A stretch of 64,000 nt of DNA, from the NCBI GenBank assembly GCA_030549335.1, contig JAUKPH010000023.1, positions 3,243,501 to 3,307,500 of the forward strand. Reading direction: 5' to 3'. Made by a program: the position numbers and the translations under genes. Positions 37,746 through 50,221 of this stretch are shown piece after piece; position 1 is the stretch's first letter, and each line of letters opens with the position of its first letter. The notes under the pieces were generated by a model. It saw only the letters and a program-made list of their open reading frames with translations, did no database searches and was not told the origin of the DNA. This stretch comes from Pontederia crassipes (Eukaryota > Streptophyta > Magnoliopsida > Commelinales > Pontederiaceae).

Positions 37746-39664
37746 TGTAACATCCGGTCTAATAAAAAAAAAAGAAAATAAAGCAAATGAAGCCCACCAG
37801 CCCGTACACCCTATTGTCCAATGTATAAAAGGGAGAGCCCTAACTTTTTCCCTTCCCCACCTACCAGCCGACAACCCCTCTCAAAAAGTCTCCATTTTCA
37901 TGCTATAGCAAACCCCTATCACCCATCTCACCTCTCTCCTAAGTTCTACTCGGCCAGCACACGAAAGGAGGCCATTTGAGAGCTACAGTAAGCTTCTTAA
38001 TCTCTCTCTTAGCACACTCACTCTCTCTCACCTCTCCCACTCTCTCTTATTTCTCCATTAGCACACGTGGACAGCAGCAAGGAAGGAGAAAGAGTGGATT
38101 GAAGCTAGAGGAAGAAGCTAAGATTTAGGACATTGTTATTAAGGTATGTTTGAGGGGATTCAAAACTCAAATCTCCCCTAATGATATTTTAATGTGTGGA
38201 TTAGGAATTAAAGAACAAACCTTTTGTTCTTAGCTGAATATTTGAGGAATGTGCATATAATGCTTCATGCTTCTCTAGATTACTATTCTATTGATATTCA
38301 TGATTAGAATGCCATGTGTTTCATAAATTCATGCTCTAGTTGCTCATTATGCTTAGTATTAAAATGTTCATTGTTGTTATGTGGCCTTATTATGAAAATG
38401 TTTAAAGCTCATGTACATTTATAATCTTGATTAGCATGCAAAATGTCTTCATGTGAAAATTTCATATAAATCATGATTAGAGTGTTAAGATTACTATAAA
38501 TAAAAGAAGCAACATATATCATTTTGATATATTGTAAATTTACCCACTCACCTTGCACTTTATTTTTTCAAGAATGTTTACTATATTTTCTCCCTCCCAC
38601 TTGTAACTTAAAGATTCCCTACAATGCCTTTTACTTTTCAATCACAAATAAAGTAATATGCAATGCATTCTCATGATGCATAAATGCGTATGCACCCTGA
38701 AATGCATCGTTTAAATATTCGTGATTAATTTCATATATTTATGTTCATATGCTATTGTATACTTGGAACTACTCAATCTTCTAAGACATGACTAGGTGTT
38801 GTCTTAGAATTCTAGACAGAGTGTCTATCCATTAATAATTCATAACTTATTGATTATAAGTTCAAATCCTATGATTCTGGATGAAATAAAAACTAGACTT
38901 ATTATGGTCTGCAATCTATGAATATCATCAATTGAACTATTTATAAGGGTCAAGAGAATTGGACATAGGTTTTATGTTCTAGCAGATTATTTTTCACTGA
39001 AATAATAATTATACCTTTCTCAATACTTTTTTATTTAACAATATTATAATTTTCCTAAAAGCTAGACTTCAGTAGTAGTTAGGCATAAAAATCATAAAAT
39101 TAAAATCCTTTTATACCCTTATAACAAAAATAGTTAATTCATCCTTTATTCCGTCAATGTTCTCAAACCTAACAAAAGAAGTCATATGGGTTGAAAAATT
39201 CATTTTTCCATATATACAAGTCCAAATAAGATTATTCTACTTTCCACCGAACCATTATAAAGTTCAATTTAACATATTTAAATTTCAAACCTAATTTAGT
39301 GTATCCTAATTGTGCCCTAATTTACAAGGTGGACTTGTATTTGATTCGAGACAAAATAAGTGGATGCTAAACTTATATCTTCCTGTATAAAACTCTTTTT
39401 AAGTGATTCTATCGGCCATGGAAAGCTAAATTCAAAATTTATAGAGGACGAATCACGAAGAAATGATCATCTCAATCAGAGGATTAATTTCAAATGAGGA
39501 AACTCACCTCAAACAACCGACCTTTTCGAATTTGTCCGGCAGTTCTGCTAGGGTTCGATCTCTGGTAATTTTTCGACTGTGAAAGGATAATTATTAGTAG
39601 CTTATATATATATTTTTCTATATTTTGTGAGGTCATATGGAGGTTCAAAAAAATGTCCCATTAA

Positions 39665-42600
39665 AGAAGGAGGGTTGTGTTAGGCCCCGACAGCCAGCGT
39701 AAAACCCTGTCGAATCTCATGAACATGGATCAACGAATATATTGTGTTAATGCTAGGTCGTTACCCGTAAGTAACGCGCTGTACAGCTCGGGTACAGTGA
39801 TAAGAGAGCAAGAGCCGCTGCATCCTCGCCTGAATGCAGTGTTAAATGAGCAAGGGCTACCACACTCTAATGGACGGAGGTGGTTAAAGAAGCTAGTTCA
39901 AGAGACTAAGGTCAGATTATGTTCTTGGAACATTGGGACGTTGAATGGAAAGCGCCTCGAAGTGGCATAAGTAATGGATCAGTGTAAGATTAGTATCTTA
40001 TGCTTGCAAGAAACTAGATGGGTAGGAGAGTGAAGTAAAAAGATTAGGTTAAATTATTCCAAACTTTGGTACACAGATAAGGTAAAGGGAATGAATGGTG
40101 TTGGTATTATCGCGGATGCAAAATGGAGGAAGAATGTTGTGGAAGTTAAAAGGATTGATGATCGAATCATATCCGTGAAAGTAATTATTGGAAAGGAGAC
40201 TATGAACATTATTAGTGCATATGCACCCCAAGTAGGAGCAGAATCACATCTCAAGGAGAAGTTTTGGGCAAATATGGAGGGTTTGATTGAAAGTATACCA
40301 ACAACCGAGAAAGTTTATATTGGGGGAGACCTTAATGGACATGTTGGTAAAGAGACAGGACCACATGCAAGGGTTCATGGTGATTTTAGTTTTGGAGAAT
40401 TGAATGTGGAAGGACAAACTATTATTGATTTTTCTTTAGCATACGACCTTAAGATTATCAACACTTATTTTAGGAAGAGAGGAGAATATTTAATCACATA
40501 CAAAAGTGGAACTCATAGGTCTCAAATCGATTTTTTCTTGACAAGAAATACTGATAAAAGACGTTGTACTAATTGTAAAGTAATTCATGGGCATGGGGTG
40601 ACCACACAACATAGATTGTTAGTTCTTGATATGCAAATGAAATGTATAAAACCAAAATCTCGAACAATTTTTTATCGAAAGATCAAGTGGTGGCAGTTAA
40701 AGGGGGAGAAGCGAGAGACTTTTAGAAGTAAGTTATTAGAGGAAAGTGTGTGGAAGTTAGAATGAGATGCTAGTATCATGTGGGAGAATGTGGCAAAAAA
40801 GGTTGAAATTGTTGCTAAAGCCATTTTAGGATAATCAAAAGGTTTTGGACCACGAGATAAGGAGACTTGGTGGTGGAATGAGGAGGCCCAAGAAAAGGTG
40901 CGTAATAAGAAGAATTGTTTCGAGGCGATACACTTGGACAATAGTTCTGACAATTGGGAAAAGTATCATTTGGCGAAAAGGGAGGCTAAGAAGACAGTTA
41001 GTGATGCTCGTGCTAAAGCATATGAGGGGTTTTATAAGGAGTTAGGGACAAAGGTTGGTGAACAAAGAATTTACAAGATTGCAAGGAATAAAGAGGAGGA
41101 GTCAAGAGATTTGGATCAAGTAAGATGCATAAAAAATAAAGTTGACAAGGTTTTAGTTACTGAGGGAGATATTAAGAACAGATGGGAAGAGTATTTCTAT
41201 AAGTTATTTAATGATGGATGTGAAGGTTCCCGTTGTGATTTGGAGGACTTGACAGTTAGCAAATGTGAGCTTAATAGGTCATTTTATCGTAGAATTAGAG
41301 TCTCGGAGGTTAGCGAAGCTCTTAAGAAAATGGAAAAGGGTAAAGCCGTTGACCGGATGGTATACCGATTGAAGTTTGGAAATGTTTAGGAGAAAAGGTG
41401 TGTTGTAGTTATGTAAACTATTTAATGAGATTTTACGATCGAAAAAGATGCCTGATGATTGGAGATTAAGTACATTAGTTCCTATTTACAAAAATAAAGG
41501 GGATATTCAGAATTATGCAAATTATAGAGGGATTAAACTTATGAGTCACACAATGAAATTATGGGAAAAAGTGATTGAGCATATATTAAGAATGGAGACT
41601 AATATTTCTAAGAGACAATTTGGGTTCATGCCAGGAAGATCCATTACAAAAGCGATTTATTTACTAAGAGGGGTGATGGAGAAGTATCGAAGTAGGAGAA
41701 GAGACTTACATATGATTTTCATTGACTTAGAGAAGGCGTATGATCGGATACCAAGGGATGTACTTTGGAAAGTCTTGCAAAAGAAGAGGGTGAGTGTTGC
41801 CTACATTAAAGTAATACAAGATATGTACGATGGGGCATTGACTAGGGTTAGGACATCCGGAGGCAAGACAAATGAATTTCCTATAGGAATTGGCCTACAT
41901 CAAGGATCAGCTTTAAGCCTGTATCTATTTAACTTAGTTATCGTTTTTATAACCGAGAGTATCACAGAAGAGGTACCTATGTGCATGCTATTTGCGGATG
42001 ATATAATACTTTTAGCGGATTCAAGAGAAGAGATTAATACAAAATTAGAAATATGAAGAAATACGTTGTAGTCAAAGGGTTTTCGTTTAAGTAGGAATAA
42101 AACAGAATATATGCATAGCAATTTCACAAATAAACAACTTAGAGACGATTTGGAAGTTAGGCTAGGGGAGGATATAATTTCTCAAGTGACAAAGTTTAAA
42201 TATTTAGGATCAATTGTAAGACAAGATGGTGAGATTGATGACGTTGTTAATCATAGAATTCAAGCTGGTTGGTATAAGTGGAGGAAAGCCACTGGAGTTC
42301 TTTGTGATAGAAAAGTACCCAATAAAGTTAAAGAAAAATTCTATCGTACTGCTATAAGACCGGCAGTGTTATATGGTAGTAAATGTTGGACTATGAAGGG
42401 ACAACATGAACGTAAAGTGGGGGTAATCGAAATGAGGATGTTGAGATGGATGTGTGGTCATACAAGATTAGATAAGATAAGGAATGACCATATACGTGAA
42501 CGAGTCGGAGTGGCTCCTATTAGTGAGAAAATGGTAGAAAATCGTTTGAGATGGTTTGATCATGTTCAGAGAAGACCATTAGATGCGCCAGTAAGAAGAG

Positions 42601-42792
42601 TAGATCAAATAATCTAGAGTCCGATTAAAAGAAGGAGAGGGAGGCCAAGGCGAACACTTGGCGAACTAATAGAGCAAGATCTATTGGTGAATAATATACC
42701 GAAAGGTTTGATTACTAATAGAGCGAAATGATGTCGTATGATCCATGTAGCCGACCCCACCTAGTGGGATAAGGCTTTGTTGTTGTTGTTGT
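39665..42792 (+). mobile_element. RTE-clade LINE, nearly full length (3.1 kb)
   Basis: The 5' end (aggagggttgtgttaggccc) is the same as in the short elements at 1178, 49766 and 51701, whose outer ~45 bases are missing here. The 3' end is gccgaccccacctagtggga, aaggctttg and a short TTG repeat ending at 42792. One long ORF encodes endonuclease and reverse transcriptase with no ORF1, as in RTE elements. It lies inside an LTR-type repeat. It is probably the family, though not necessarily the copy, that mobilised the short elements. A target duplication was not identified. Confidence 0.88.
39896..42731 (+). pseudogene. RTE endonuclease-reverse transcriptase
   Basis: The endonuclease begins VRLCSWNIGTLNGKRLEVA, then LCLQETRWVG, GVGIIAD, IISAYAPQVG, YIGGDLNGHVG and SQIDFFLTR near 40520. 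RT motifs: LVPIYKNKGDIQNYANYRGI (41480), QFGFMPGRSI (41620), MIFIDLEKAYDRIPRDVLW (41715), LHQGSALSLYLF (41900) and the catalytic box FADDIILLADS (41990), which is intact. The C-terminal part is FKYLGSIVRQDGEIDDVVNH ... GWYKWRKATGVLCD and a final basic RRRGRPRRTLGE. Frame is lost by stops and shifts at several points (for example near 39970, 40035, 40765, 41388 and 42055). It would nick DNA and copy its own RNA. Dead, but only moderately decayed. Confidence 0.87.
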
Positions 42793-43077
42793 AAGTAGCT
42801 ATTGTAGGTGCTTGAAATCTTAAATGATGATATCAATGGACAATCACCTTATTTATCATAATTAAGTATTTTAATCCCAATTAAACTTATTAATCATAGT
42901 TAAACAAATATATTATGTTATTTATAATTTTATAATATATTCCTAATAATCTAATATTAATAATAATATTCCTCAATTTGAATATAATTACTATATGCAA
43001 ACATGACAATATGGGGATCTAAACTAACTTAATATATTAATTGAATAATTGATTATGTAAAAATGATGTTTGTGACA

Positions 43078-43800
43078 ATATGGAAATATTAATTTTAAGG
43101 CATACTATGCACTTATTTTTAACTTCTTGAGCACAAAATATTTATGACAAGGGACATAAAATCGTTGCATAGTGAACGATGGATGATCAATTCATCTTTA
43201 TGTCTAAGACATTACATCTTTGTCATATCATATTACTTTTTTTTGCATTATCATCATTTTTTTATCTTTATCATAAGATCATTTATCATTTTGCTCGATT
43301 GTGGACTCAGATGAAATCATCGGAAGACTAGATAAGCCAGGAAATCTTTTTACCCTTCTTGAAAACTCAACATCATAGGTGAGGACTTAATTTAACAAAG
43401 TCTTGACACTACAAACAGCAAGTACTTAGTTAAGATTTGATAGTAATTATGATGCGCAAGTTGTCATGATGTCGATCTAAATCTTAAGATTTACGATTTT
43501 ATGATCTTATTATTCGTAATCGATATTGGTGAGAATTTTTTTAATATGGTTTTAATTCTAAATAGATGATCATGCGATTTTATCCAATCTTTTATAATAT
43601 CGTAGGACTAGGGCTTCATATTAATATTACCAAGGGGCTTGCATATGATCATTGGTCGCACTTCTCCTCGCTGTTTGTAGCATTAGTTAATTAATTACCC
43701 TTTTGTCCAACCAAAAGGATGGGACCATATTTAACGAAACACAATGCCTTTCTGTGCACTAGACTAGTCTACTTCCTTTGTCCTCTCTGTCTCTCTCCTG
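43078..43800. other. AT-rich 5' flank of the FD-like gene
   Basis: No coding feature. Very AT-rich up to about 43640, then a CT-rich leader (tcctctctgtctctctcctg, ~43775) immediately before the first ATGs. It may contain the promoter of the FD-like gene, but I cannot mark a specific TATA box. Confidence 0.35.
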
Positions 43801-44289
43801 CCTGACTTGCTAACGGTAAGGAGCTATGGCTAGTGGACTAGTCTCCTTTTTATCTTGGTCTTCTTCTACGACTACTTTGCTGCTGCTCTTTTGCGTTCTC
43901 CGAGAACCTAGAGAGGAGGAAGAGGATCACCATGGAAGATGTCGAAAGGGACATAATCGTGAACAATCTGCACCAGGACGTACCTTCCACTCCCTCCTTC
44001 TCAGCGCACAACAACAACCGCCGCCACCGCCGCCAACAGCGTGACAATAACTCCAACACTTCCAGCTCTTTCAGAGGCATAATCCTCCAAGATTTTGTTA
44101 TAACTCTTACAACTCAGTCCACTTCCCTCGAGCCCGTTCCAAGCCCAAGTTCACAGTAGTACTTGTTCTTTAACAATGTAAAATGATATGTCCTTTTTAA
44201 ACTCTCTGTTGGGAACCGAAATGTAATAACAAAATGTTAGGGTTTAGTCTTTAAAATGTTTGATTTCTTTTTCCCAACTTTGCAGATAT

Positions 44290-46200
44290 TTTCCACTGAA
44301 TCCATAGCTGCTAGACGAGATCTAAACCAGAAGGAAAGAAGAAAAGACAAACAACTAGAGTAAATGCTGAGAAATGGGATTTTTGAGCAACCCAAAAGCT
44401 CCTATAATCCAATACAATGAATATGTAGCATATTGGTTCAAAGAGCAGAAAAGATCCCCTTCATCCTTCCTTTCTTATATTTATATATAATTTCACGTAC
44501 ATTCAGTTATTTATCTCATATGGGCCAATTATTTGCCCATGAGTCAGTTATTCAAAGAGTATTCTGCCCATGGTAAAAATTTAGACCAAGTATGTGGGCT
44601 ATCCATAACAAAACTTCTCAAATATTGTTGCATGCATCTATTAAGAACCTCTGTTTGTCCATCTGTTTGGAGATGGTAATCTGAGCTCATGCAAAGTTTT
44701 GTATTATTGAGCTTAAAAAGCTCCTTCCATAATGAACTTAGAAATATTGAATCCCTGTCTGAAATAATAGTTCTAGGAAATCCATGTAATTTGACCACTA
44801 TGTCGATAAATAGTCAGGCAACTTTTGATGTAGAGTAGTCTGTAGGCAAAGGTCCTAAGTGACAATATTTAGACAATCGATCTACTACTACAAAGACGGC
44901 TGTAAATTCATTTGAAATTGGTAAAATAGTGACAAAGTCCATTGAGATATCTTCCCATACTCTATCTAGAATAGGAAGAGGCTGTAACAAACCGAGTACA
45001 GTATTTTATTTTTTGACATACGAGACATTTCCGCACAAAATTCTCAACTGTTGATTTTATTCCATCCCAAAAAAAATCAGCTGCTAATCTTTTGTACATC
45101 TTGAGAATCCCCAAGTGTCCCCAAGAGTACATCTTGTGATCTAAACCAAAAGGAAAGAAGAAAAGACAAACAACTAGAGTAAATACTGAGAAATGGGATT
45201 TTCGAGCAATCGAAAAGCTCCTGTAATCCAATACAATGAATATGTAGCAAATTGGTTCAAAGAGCAGAAGAGATCCCCCTTCATCCTTCCTTTCTTATAT
45301 TTATATATAATTTCACGTACATTCAGTTATTTATCTTATATGGGCCAGTTATTTGCCTCACATGAGTCAGTTATTCAAAGAGTATTCTGCCTATGGTAAA
45401 AATTTAGACCAAGTATGTGGGCTATCCATAACAAAACTTCTCAAATATTGTTGCATGCATCAATTAAGAACCTCTGTTTGTCCATCTGTTTGGGGATAGT
45501 AATTTGAGCTCATGCAAAGTTTTGTATTACTGAGCTTAAAAAGCTCCTTCCAGAATGAACTTAGAAATATAGCTGTCTGAAATAATAGTTCTAGGAAATC
45601 CATGAAATTTGACCACTATATCGATAAATAGTCAGGCAACTTTGTATGTAAGCAAAGGTCCTAAGTGACAATATTTAGACAATCGATCTACTACTACAAA
45701 GACTGCGGTAAATCCATTTGAAATTGGTAAATAAGTGACAAAGTCCATTGAGATATCTTCCCATACTCTATCTAGAATAGGAAGAGGCTGTAACAAACTG
45801 AGTACAGTATTTTATTTTTTGACATACGAGACATTTTCGCACAAAATTCTCAACTGTTGTTTTTATTCCATCCCAAAAAACATCAGCTGCTAATCTTTTG
45901 TACGTCTTGAGAATCCCCAAGTGTCCCCAAGAGTACGTCTTGAGATCTAAACCAAAAGGAAAGAAGAAAAGACAAACAACTAGAGTAAATGCTGAGAAAT
46001 GGGATTTTCGAGCAACCGAAAAGCTCCTATAATCCAATACAATGAATATGTAGCAGATTGGTTCAAAGAGCAGAAAGGATCCCCTTCATCCTTCCTTTCT
46101 TATATTTATATATAATTTCACGTACATTCAGTATTTATCTCATATGGGCCAATTATTTATCTCATATGGGCCCGTTATTTGCCTCACATGAGTCAATTAT
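44290..46200 (-). mobile_element. Tandemly repeated Ty3/gypsy fragments in the FD-like intron
   Basis: Fossil gypsy sequence on the minus strand. A segment of about 810 bp occurs two and a bit times, with starts near 44321, 45139 and 45946. Each full unit holds part of the integrase: the zinc-binding HHCC region (44962-45231, 45768-46037) and part of the catalytic core (best at 44544-44798). No LTR pair, gag, protease or reverse transcriptase is present. Broken, with several disruptions. The repeat units are similar to each other, so the tandem duplication is younger than the insertion. Confidence 0.85.
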
Positions 46201-46739
46201 TCAAACCACATTACATCTCATGCTACATTATATTATTAAATTACTGCTGAATTTCCTAAATATTGCTTTGTATTATATATTGTCTTGCTTCTTGTTCTTC
46301 AAATATATTTTTTTTAACTTGTGACAAAATTCTTCAAATATGATGGTTTCTTTCTCCTTCGTTTATCTCTTGGATTAATCTCTTCCACTCCATCTGTCAC
46401 AGTTTTCCTCTCGGGGACTCTGACGACGAGCGATGTTGTGCCCTCGCCGGACACCTCGCGATTACCAACGGGACTCGGCCATACTTTTGGGCACTTCTTG
46501 GGCTGCCACAGTAGCAGCAGCAACAGCTATGTTCCATTCTTCGCCGGCATCCACTCGGACGGTTTCGATGGTTTCCCGTCCTCTGCTGAACGGCTCACTG
46601 CTTGCCGGGCCGAGAGGCGACCTCAACAGCAGTCGAATGTCGGCATCGGCGACAGGGTTGACTGACGTAGGCAGCGAATGATGAAAAACCGGGAGGCGGC
46701 TGCTCGCTCTAGAGCCAGGAAACAGGCACTCAATCCATC

Positions 46740-46742
<3 letters not shown>

Positions 46743-46819
<77 letters not shown>
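46743..46819 (+). repeat. (CT)n(CA)n microsatellite in the FD-like bZIP intron
   Basis: About 29 CT repeats followed by about 10 AC repeats, located between the basic-region exon and the zipper exon. Length is likely variable. Confidence 0.97.
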
Positions 46820-47248
46820 TTCTAACCAAAGTTTGGAGTTCTAGACATCAGAGTAATCCAAGCTGCACTGCCTCAATAAACATCCACTAGATTTTCTTTT
46901 CTTTTCTTTGGCCACCCCCGTCTTCTCGCTGGATTTTGAAATCTCATGTTACATCATGCAACACGCTTACACATATGAACTAGAACTAGAAGTTGCTCAA
47001 CTTGTGAAGGAGAATAGAAAGCTGGAGAGGCAGTGCGGGCAAGTAATTACGTAAACAACAGGAAAACGAGAAGAAGAAAAAAAATCTTCCCTTGGGACTG
47101 ATTACTTATTTCTCTTCTATTTCGGGTAGCTGGAGAAATAAGGTTTTGATAGGTCTCTATTCTGTGGACACCTGCGTGCGGCAATGGCAGCTCAAGCGTC
47201 TGCCGCCACCAAGAACAAGCTGCAGAGGACATCATCAGCTACATTTTG

Positions 47249-47605
47249 GGCGAAGAGAGCGTTCCGCCTGAAGGTTCATCTATACCAGATGCCAATGCTT
47301 CACATCTCTCCCTCCCCTCGTTTCTTTCTTTCTTCTCGCCGCACAAAGAAAATTGTGTTTGTACAAATATGGCATGAGGGAGAACCCATTTAGCATAAGG
47401 ATAGGACAGCTTTATGTACTTGTTGCCTGATGCCTAATGTTTCTGCTGAAGAATCAGTAACCTGTTCCACCTTTGTTTGTAATATATGGACATATAGCTA
47501 GCCCTTGCAGCAGCATTCCTTGTGATATAATATCTCAATGTGCTTTGTTGACCCTTTCGTAACCAGTGCAGCAGGTTCCTCTCTAGTGCTTTCTTTTCTT
47601 CCATT
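47249..47605. other. 3' flank of the FD-like gene
   Basis: No coding feature. This AT-rich stretch separates the FD-like gene from copy 2 of the duplicated segment. Its counterpart upstream of copy 1 lies outside the window, so the left edge of the duplication is undefined. Confidence 0.4.
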
Positions 47606-47616
47606 TCAATTTCGTG

Positions 47617-48563
47617 TTATCGCGCGTTTTCACATTTTTGCAGCACCTTGCAGTAGAATGCGTGCGAAGTTGCCATCCTCTTCCTCCTTTCGGGATTTCG
47701 GCGACGGTAAACTATTGCTGTCATATTAAATGGAGTAGAGGCCATTGCCAGGCTTTTTAGTCGCGCCAAAATTTTAGGCAACTCTATGCACATGGAAGTG
47801 TTGTTTGGGCCACGACAATGAAACAACCGACGACTGTAGAAGCTTTTGGAGCATCATTTATTGAAGGCAAGATTTAACTACAAAGAGGATAATTAACTAC
47901 AATATATATAGGAGGCTAAGATGGTCTTCCAAAGGATCCAATGCTTCCATGGGAGAGCCATTGAGGTTCGGCCAGCTAAGCACCAATCTGGCAGAGCAAA
48001 TCATGGAGGCCGCCAGGCAGGTGACTCTGCATAGTTGTGTCGTTTTCCTTCCACAGGAGTATGTCTTGGTTCAGTGCTGTGCCACCTGAATGAACAGACC
48101 ATCACTTGTGTTTATGGAATGATAGTCCTGTAGCCACTCAACATCACTCTTTGTGGTGAAACAGGGTGTCCTTTCCCAGTAGGCACTCCGTACCAGTTCT
48201 TCTGTTTGGACCATCTCAGCTGTCTCTCCGATCCCCAACCAATTGGTTTCCAAGGGTGTGTTCTCTCCACTTCTTTTTCTTCTCAAAAAAAAAAAATCAT
48301 CTGTTCAAAACTTCAAATCTTCTTTCGAGTGGACTGCAACATAAGGCAAGTGATGTAAAGGCTTAAATACCCAGGTCCACCAGCTTCTTCAAGTGCCCAC
48401 GCCTGTCGAAGTCATATGGATCACCTGTTCGGTGGACATTGTCTTTGACCATTGCATCAAAAAAGCAGACTCGAAAACCTTTTTTACCCAGTGGGCGTTG
48501 CAGACACAACACCTGGGTTAGATCCAAAGCAAACGTATGACACATAGAAAACATGGCATCCAT
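47617..48563 (-). pseudogene. Unrecognised minus-strand exon-like ORFs, copy 2
   Basis: Counterparts of the copy-1 segments: 48363-48563 (contains LGKKGFRVCFFDAMVKDNVH), 48071-48286 (SAYWERTPCFTTKSDVEWLQ, ending LFIQVAQH) and 47617-47826. The middle segment differs from copy 1 at EMVQTEELVR versus EMVQQKNWYW through two compensating indels, which leaves the downstream frame intact. I do not recognise the gene. Preservation of the open frame in both copies is the only argument for coding capacity. Confidence 0.3.
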
Positions 48564-48754
48564 AAGATAATACTAAATATTCTTAAAACAAAATGATAAC
48601 GCCGAATACAAAGGTTTTACAAAATTGACTACTACCAAATTATAACAAAAAGGATCACAACTGTGATTAGGTGCTATAGTGGGCCTAGACACGGGACGCC
48701 TCTCTCCGGAGATGCACAAAAATAAAAGATTATACAAGAAGTTGCTAATGCTGG

Positions 48755-49765
48755 ACATGAAAGAGAATTCTTATGCCAAGCCCAACATTTCTTCAATCAC
48801 AAATAATTTATAAGATTCACTTTGTTTTTTTTACTGGTCGAGGAACAGAAGAAGAAACCGAAACCTGCCAACAGCATTCTTTCAACAGAAATGATACATT
48901 ATGTTTCTCAATTTTCAAGTAATTGCACCAACTGTAGTTCAAGCAAAGCATATCAAAAGTTTTTTTTTTTCTGAACAAAAGAGCTATGTGAATAACCCCG
49001 AGCTGCAACCAACTGAACTCTGGGGTTATTCAGTTTCAGAGAGGGCATACCACATACGAATTTGTTTTGGCATAATCCAACTGCATACCAAGTCGAGAAC
49101 TGGTAGACAAATAAAAAATCTTATAGACGTAATCTAGAAAATTCTTTATTTAATGAGAATTTCCCAGCACATTCACCTTTAAAACATCTGAATCGCTTGC
49201 CAAATACATTTATATTTATTTACAGAATTACATGCTAATCACTTGACGCTCACTGTGAAGAATCAGTTTATGCGTGTTTTAATGATTGTCATTGATATGA
49301 GGTGTGTATTCTATTTTCTCAGTTCCTTGTATAAAATGAGGAGACTAATCAATTTTTCTACATGATATTAAAAATATATATAGTTTTCTAGAAAAAAATG
49401 AAAAGATAGAGCATAACAGATAGGTTGGTTGGATCAGTTGAACTGTGAACAATAACCCTAAAAGAAACAATAAATAACGTCAGTTCCATGGCTATTCCAT
49501 TTTCGAATTTATCGGATGTTTCCTACAATAAAATCGATGTATCTCGTTGGTAAATCTTCCAGTTTGAAGAATAGAGAGTTCTTTTATGGACATGCTCGTT
49601 TGAAAAGATTGAGGATTATAGCAAAATAAATGAACATAAATGTAAAATTAAGCACATTTCAATTCCATTGGAAAAGGAAACAAACATCAATGCTTAAAAA
49701 TTAGCCCAAATCACATACATTATAACCAACTGTTGGATCCAGGATGTATTCCATGTTGGGTAAAT
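48755..49765. other. AT-rich non-coding stretch, copy 2
   Basis: Collinear with 1350-2676 of copy 1. No supported gene, RNA or transposon end. Confidence 0.4.
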
Positions 49766-49971
49766 ACAACAACAACAACAACAACAACAACAAAGCCTTA
49801 TCCCACTAGGTGGGGTCGGCTACATGGATCATACGACGTCATTCCGCTCTATTAGTATTCGTTGATCCATGTTCATAAGATTCGACAGGATTTTATGCTG
49901 GCTGTCGGGGCCTAACACAACCCTCCTCCTTTATCCGGGCTTGGGACCGGCTATAAAATATAGGCGGAGTT
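49766..49971 (-). mobile_element. RTE-derived short element (with full 5' end)
   Basis: The minus strand begins aactccgcctatattttata and gccggtcccaagcccggata, continues with the RTE 5' sequence (gttgtgttaggccccgacag), and ends with the RTE 3' sequence plus a long TTG repeat (about eight units). It differs from the member at 51701 by a few bases and retains a little more RTE 3' sequence (aatactaatagagcggaatg). It forms the 3' end of the chimeric insertion. Confidence 0.88.
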
Positions 49972-50089
49972 GAGATGTGTCAAAAACATGCAAATCAAAT
50001 TAACTGTGCAATATAGAGTGAAGATTTTGGAAATTTGTAAGGTAAACCTTTATAGAAGTGGAAATAACTAGAAAAACTGAAACCATTAC

Positions 50090-50221
50090 CTGTATTCGTC
50101 ACTGACACCATAAGCAAACAATATGTCAGGAAATTTCTTTAGTAAAGACACTGCACATGCATTCATCAAATTCAATGCATTCTTATCATTGGGCTTTTCA
50201 AACGAATGGATAGCAGAAAAT
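50090..50221 (-). pseudogene. THG1: THG1 exon 2 (tRNA-His guanylyltransferase fragment)
   Basis: The minus strand reads FSAIHSFEKPNDKNALNLMN, then ACAVSLLKKFPDILFAYGVS and DEY, matching the Thg1 family (FxKPND...ALxLMNxCA...FPDIVFAYGVSDEYS). The second metal-binding aspartate is in the SDEY motif. The acceptor tttttgcag precedes 50221 and the donor GTAATGG follows 50090; phase matches exon 1. Thg1 adds the extra G to the 5' end of tRNA-His. Later exons are absent: the segment passes into a short element and then into unrelated DNA, so it is a gene fragment. Confidence 0.85.

Larger units (their letters stand above)
37746..43077 (+). mobile_element. Long LTR-type repeat interrupted by an RTE LINE
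   Basis: It begins TGTAACATCC at 37746 and ends TTTGTGACA at 43077, giving TGT...ACA termini. A TATA-like box (gtataaaaggg, ~37822) is followed by a CT-rich leader, as in an LTR promoter. Without the RTE insertion (39665-42792) it would be about 2.2 kb. It shares blocks with the reversed repeat at 25838-27833. No coding domain and no clear target duplication; probably a solo LTR or a non-autonomous element, old. The classification is inference. Confidence 0.45.
43932..47248 (+). pseudogene. FD: FD-like bZIP transcription factor gene, decaying
   Basis: Group-A bZIP of the FD type, the nuclear partner of florigen (FT) and 14-3-3. The first exon, from ATG 43932 (context caccATGG), has STPSFSAHNN and SFRGIILQDF, like FD's N-terminal ILQDF motif. 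The basic region 46666-46725 reads RRQRMMKNREAAARSRARKQ. The zipper exon 46965-47042 reads AYTYELELEVAQLVKENRKL. A C-terminal segment near 47191-47248 gives KNKLQRTSSATF, like the 14-3-3-binding RxxSAPF tail but with P changed to T. Damage: TGA 46663-46665 immediately before the basic region, GC instead of GT after 46725, no AG before 46965, and a one-base shift in the last exon. Gypsy fragments fill an intron. An ATG at 43826 is an alternative start. I infer a recent pseudogene. Confidence 0.75.

Noticed and set aside
46462-46829. Minus-strand ORFs over the FD-like exon and (CT)n
   Set aside because: Shadow of the bZIP exon plus a Glu-Arg repeat from the microsatellite.
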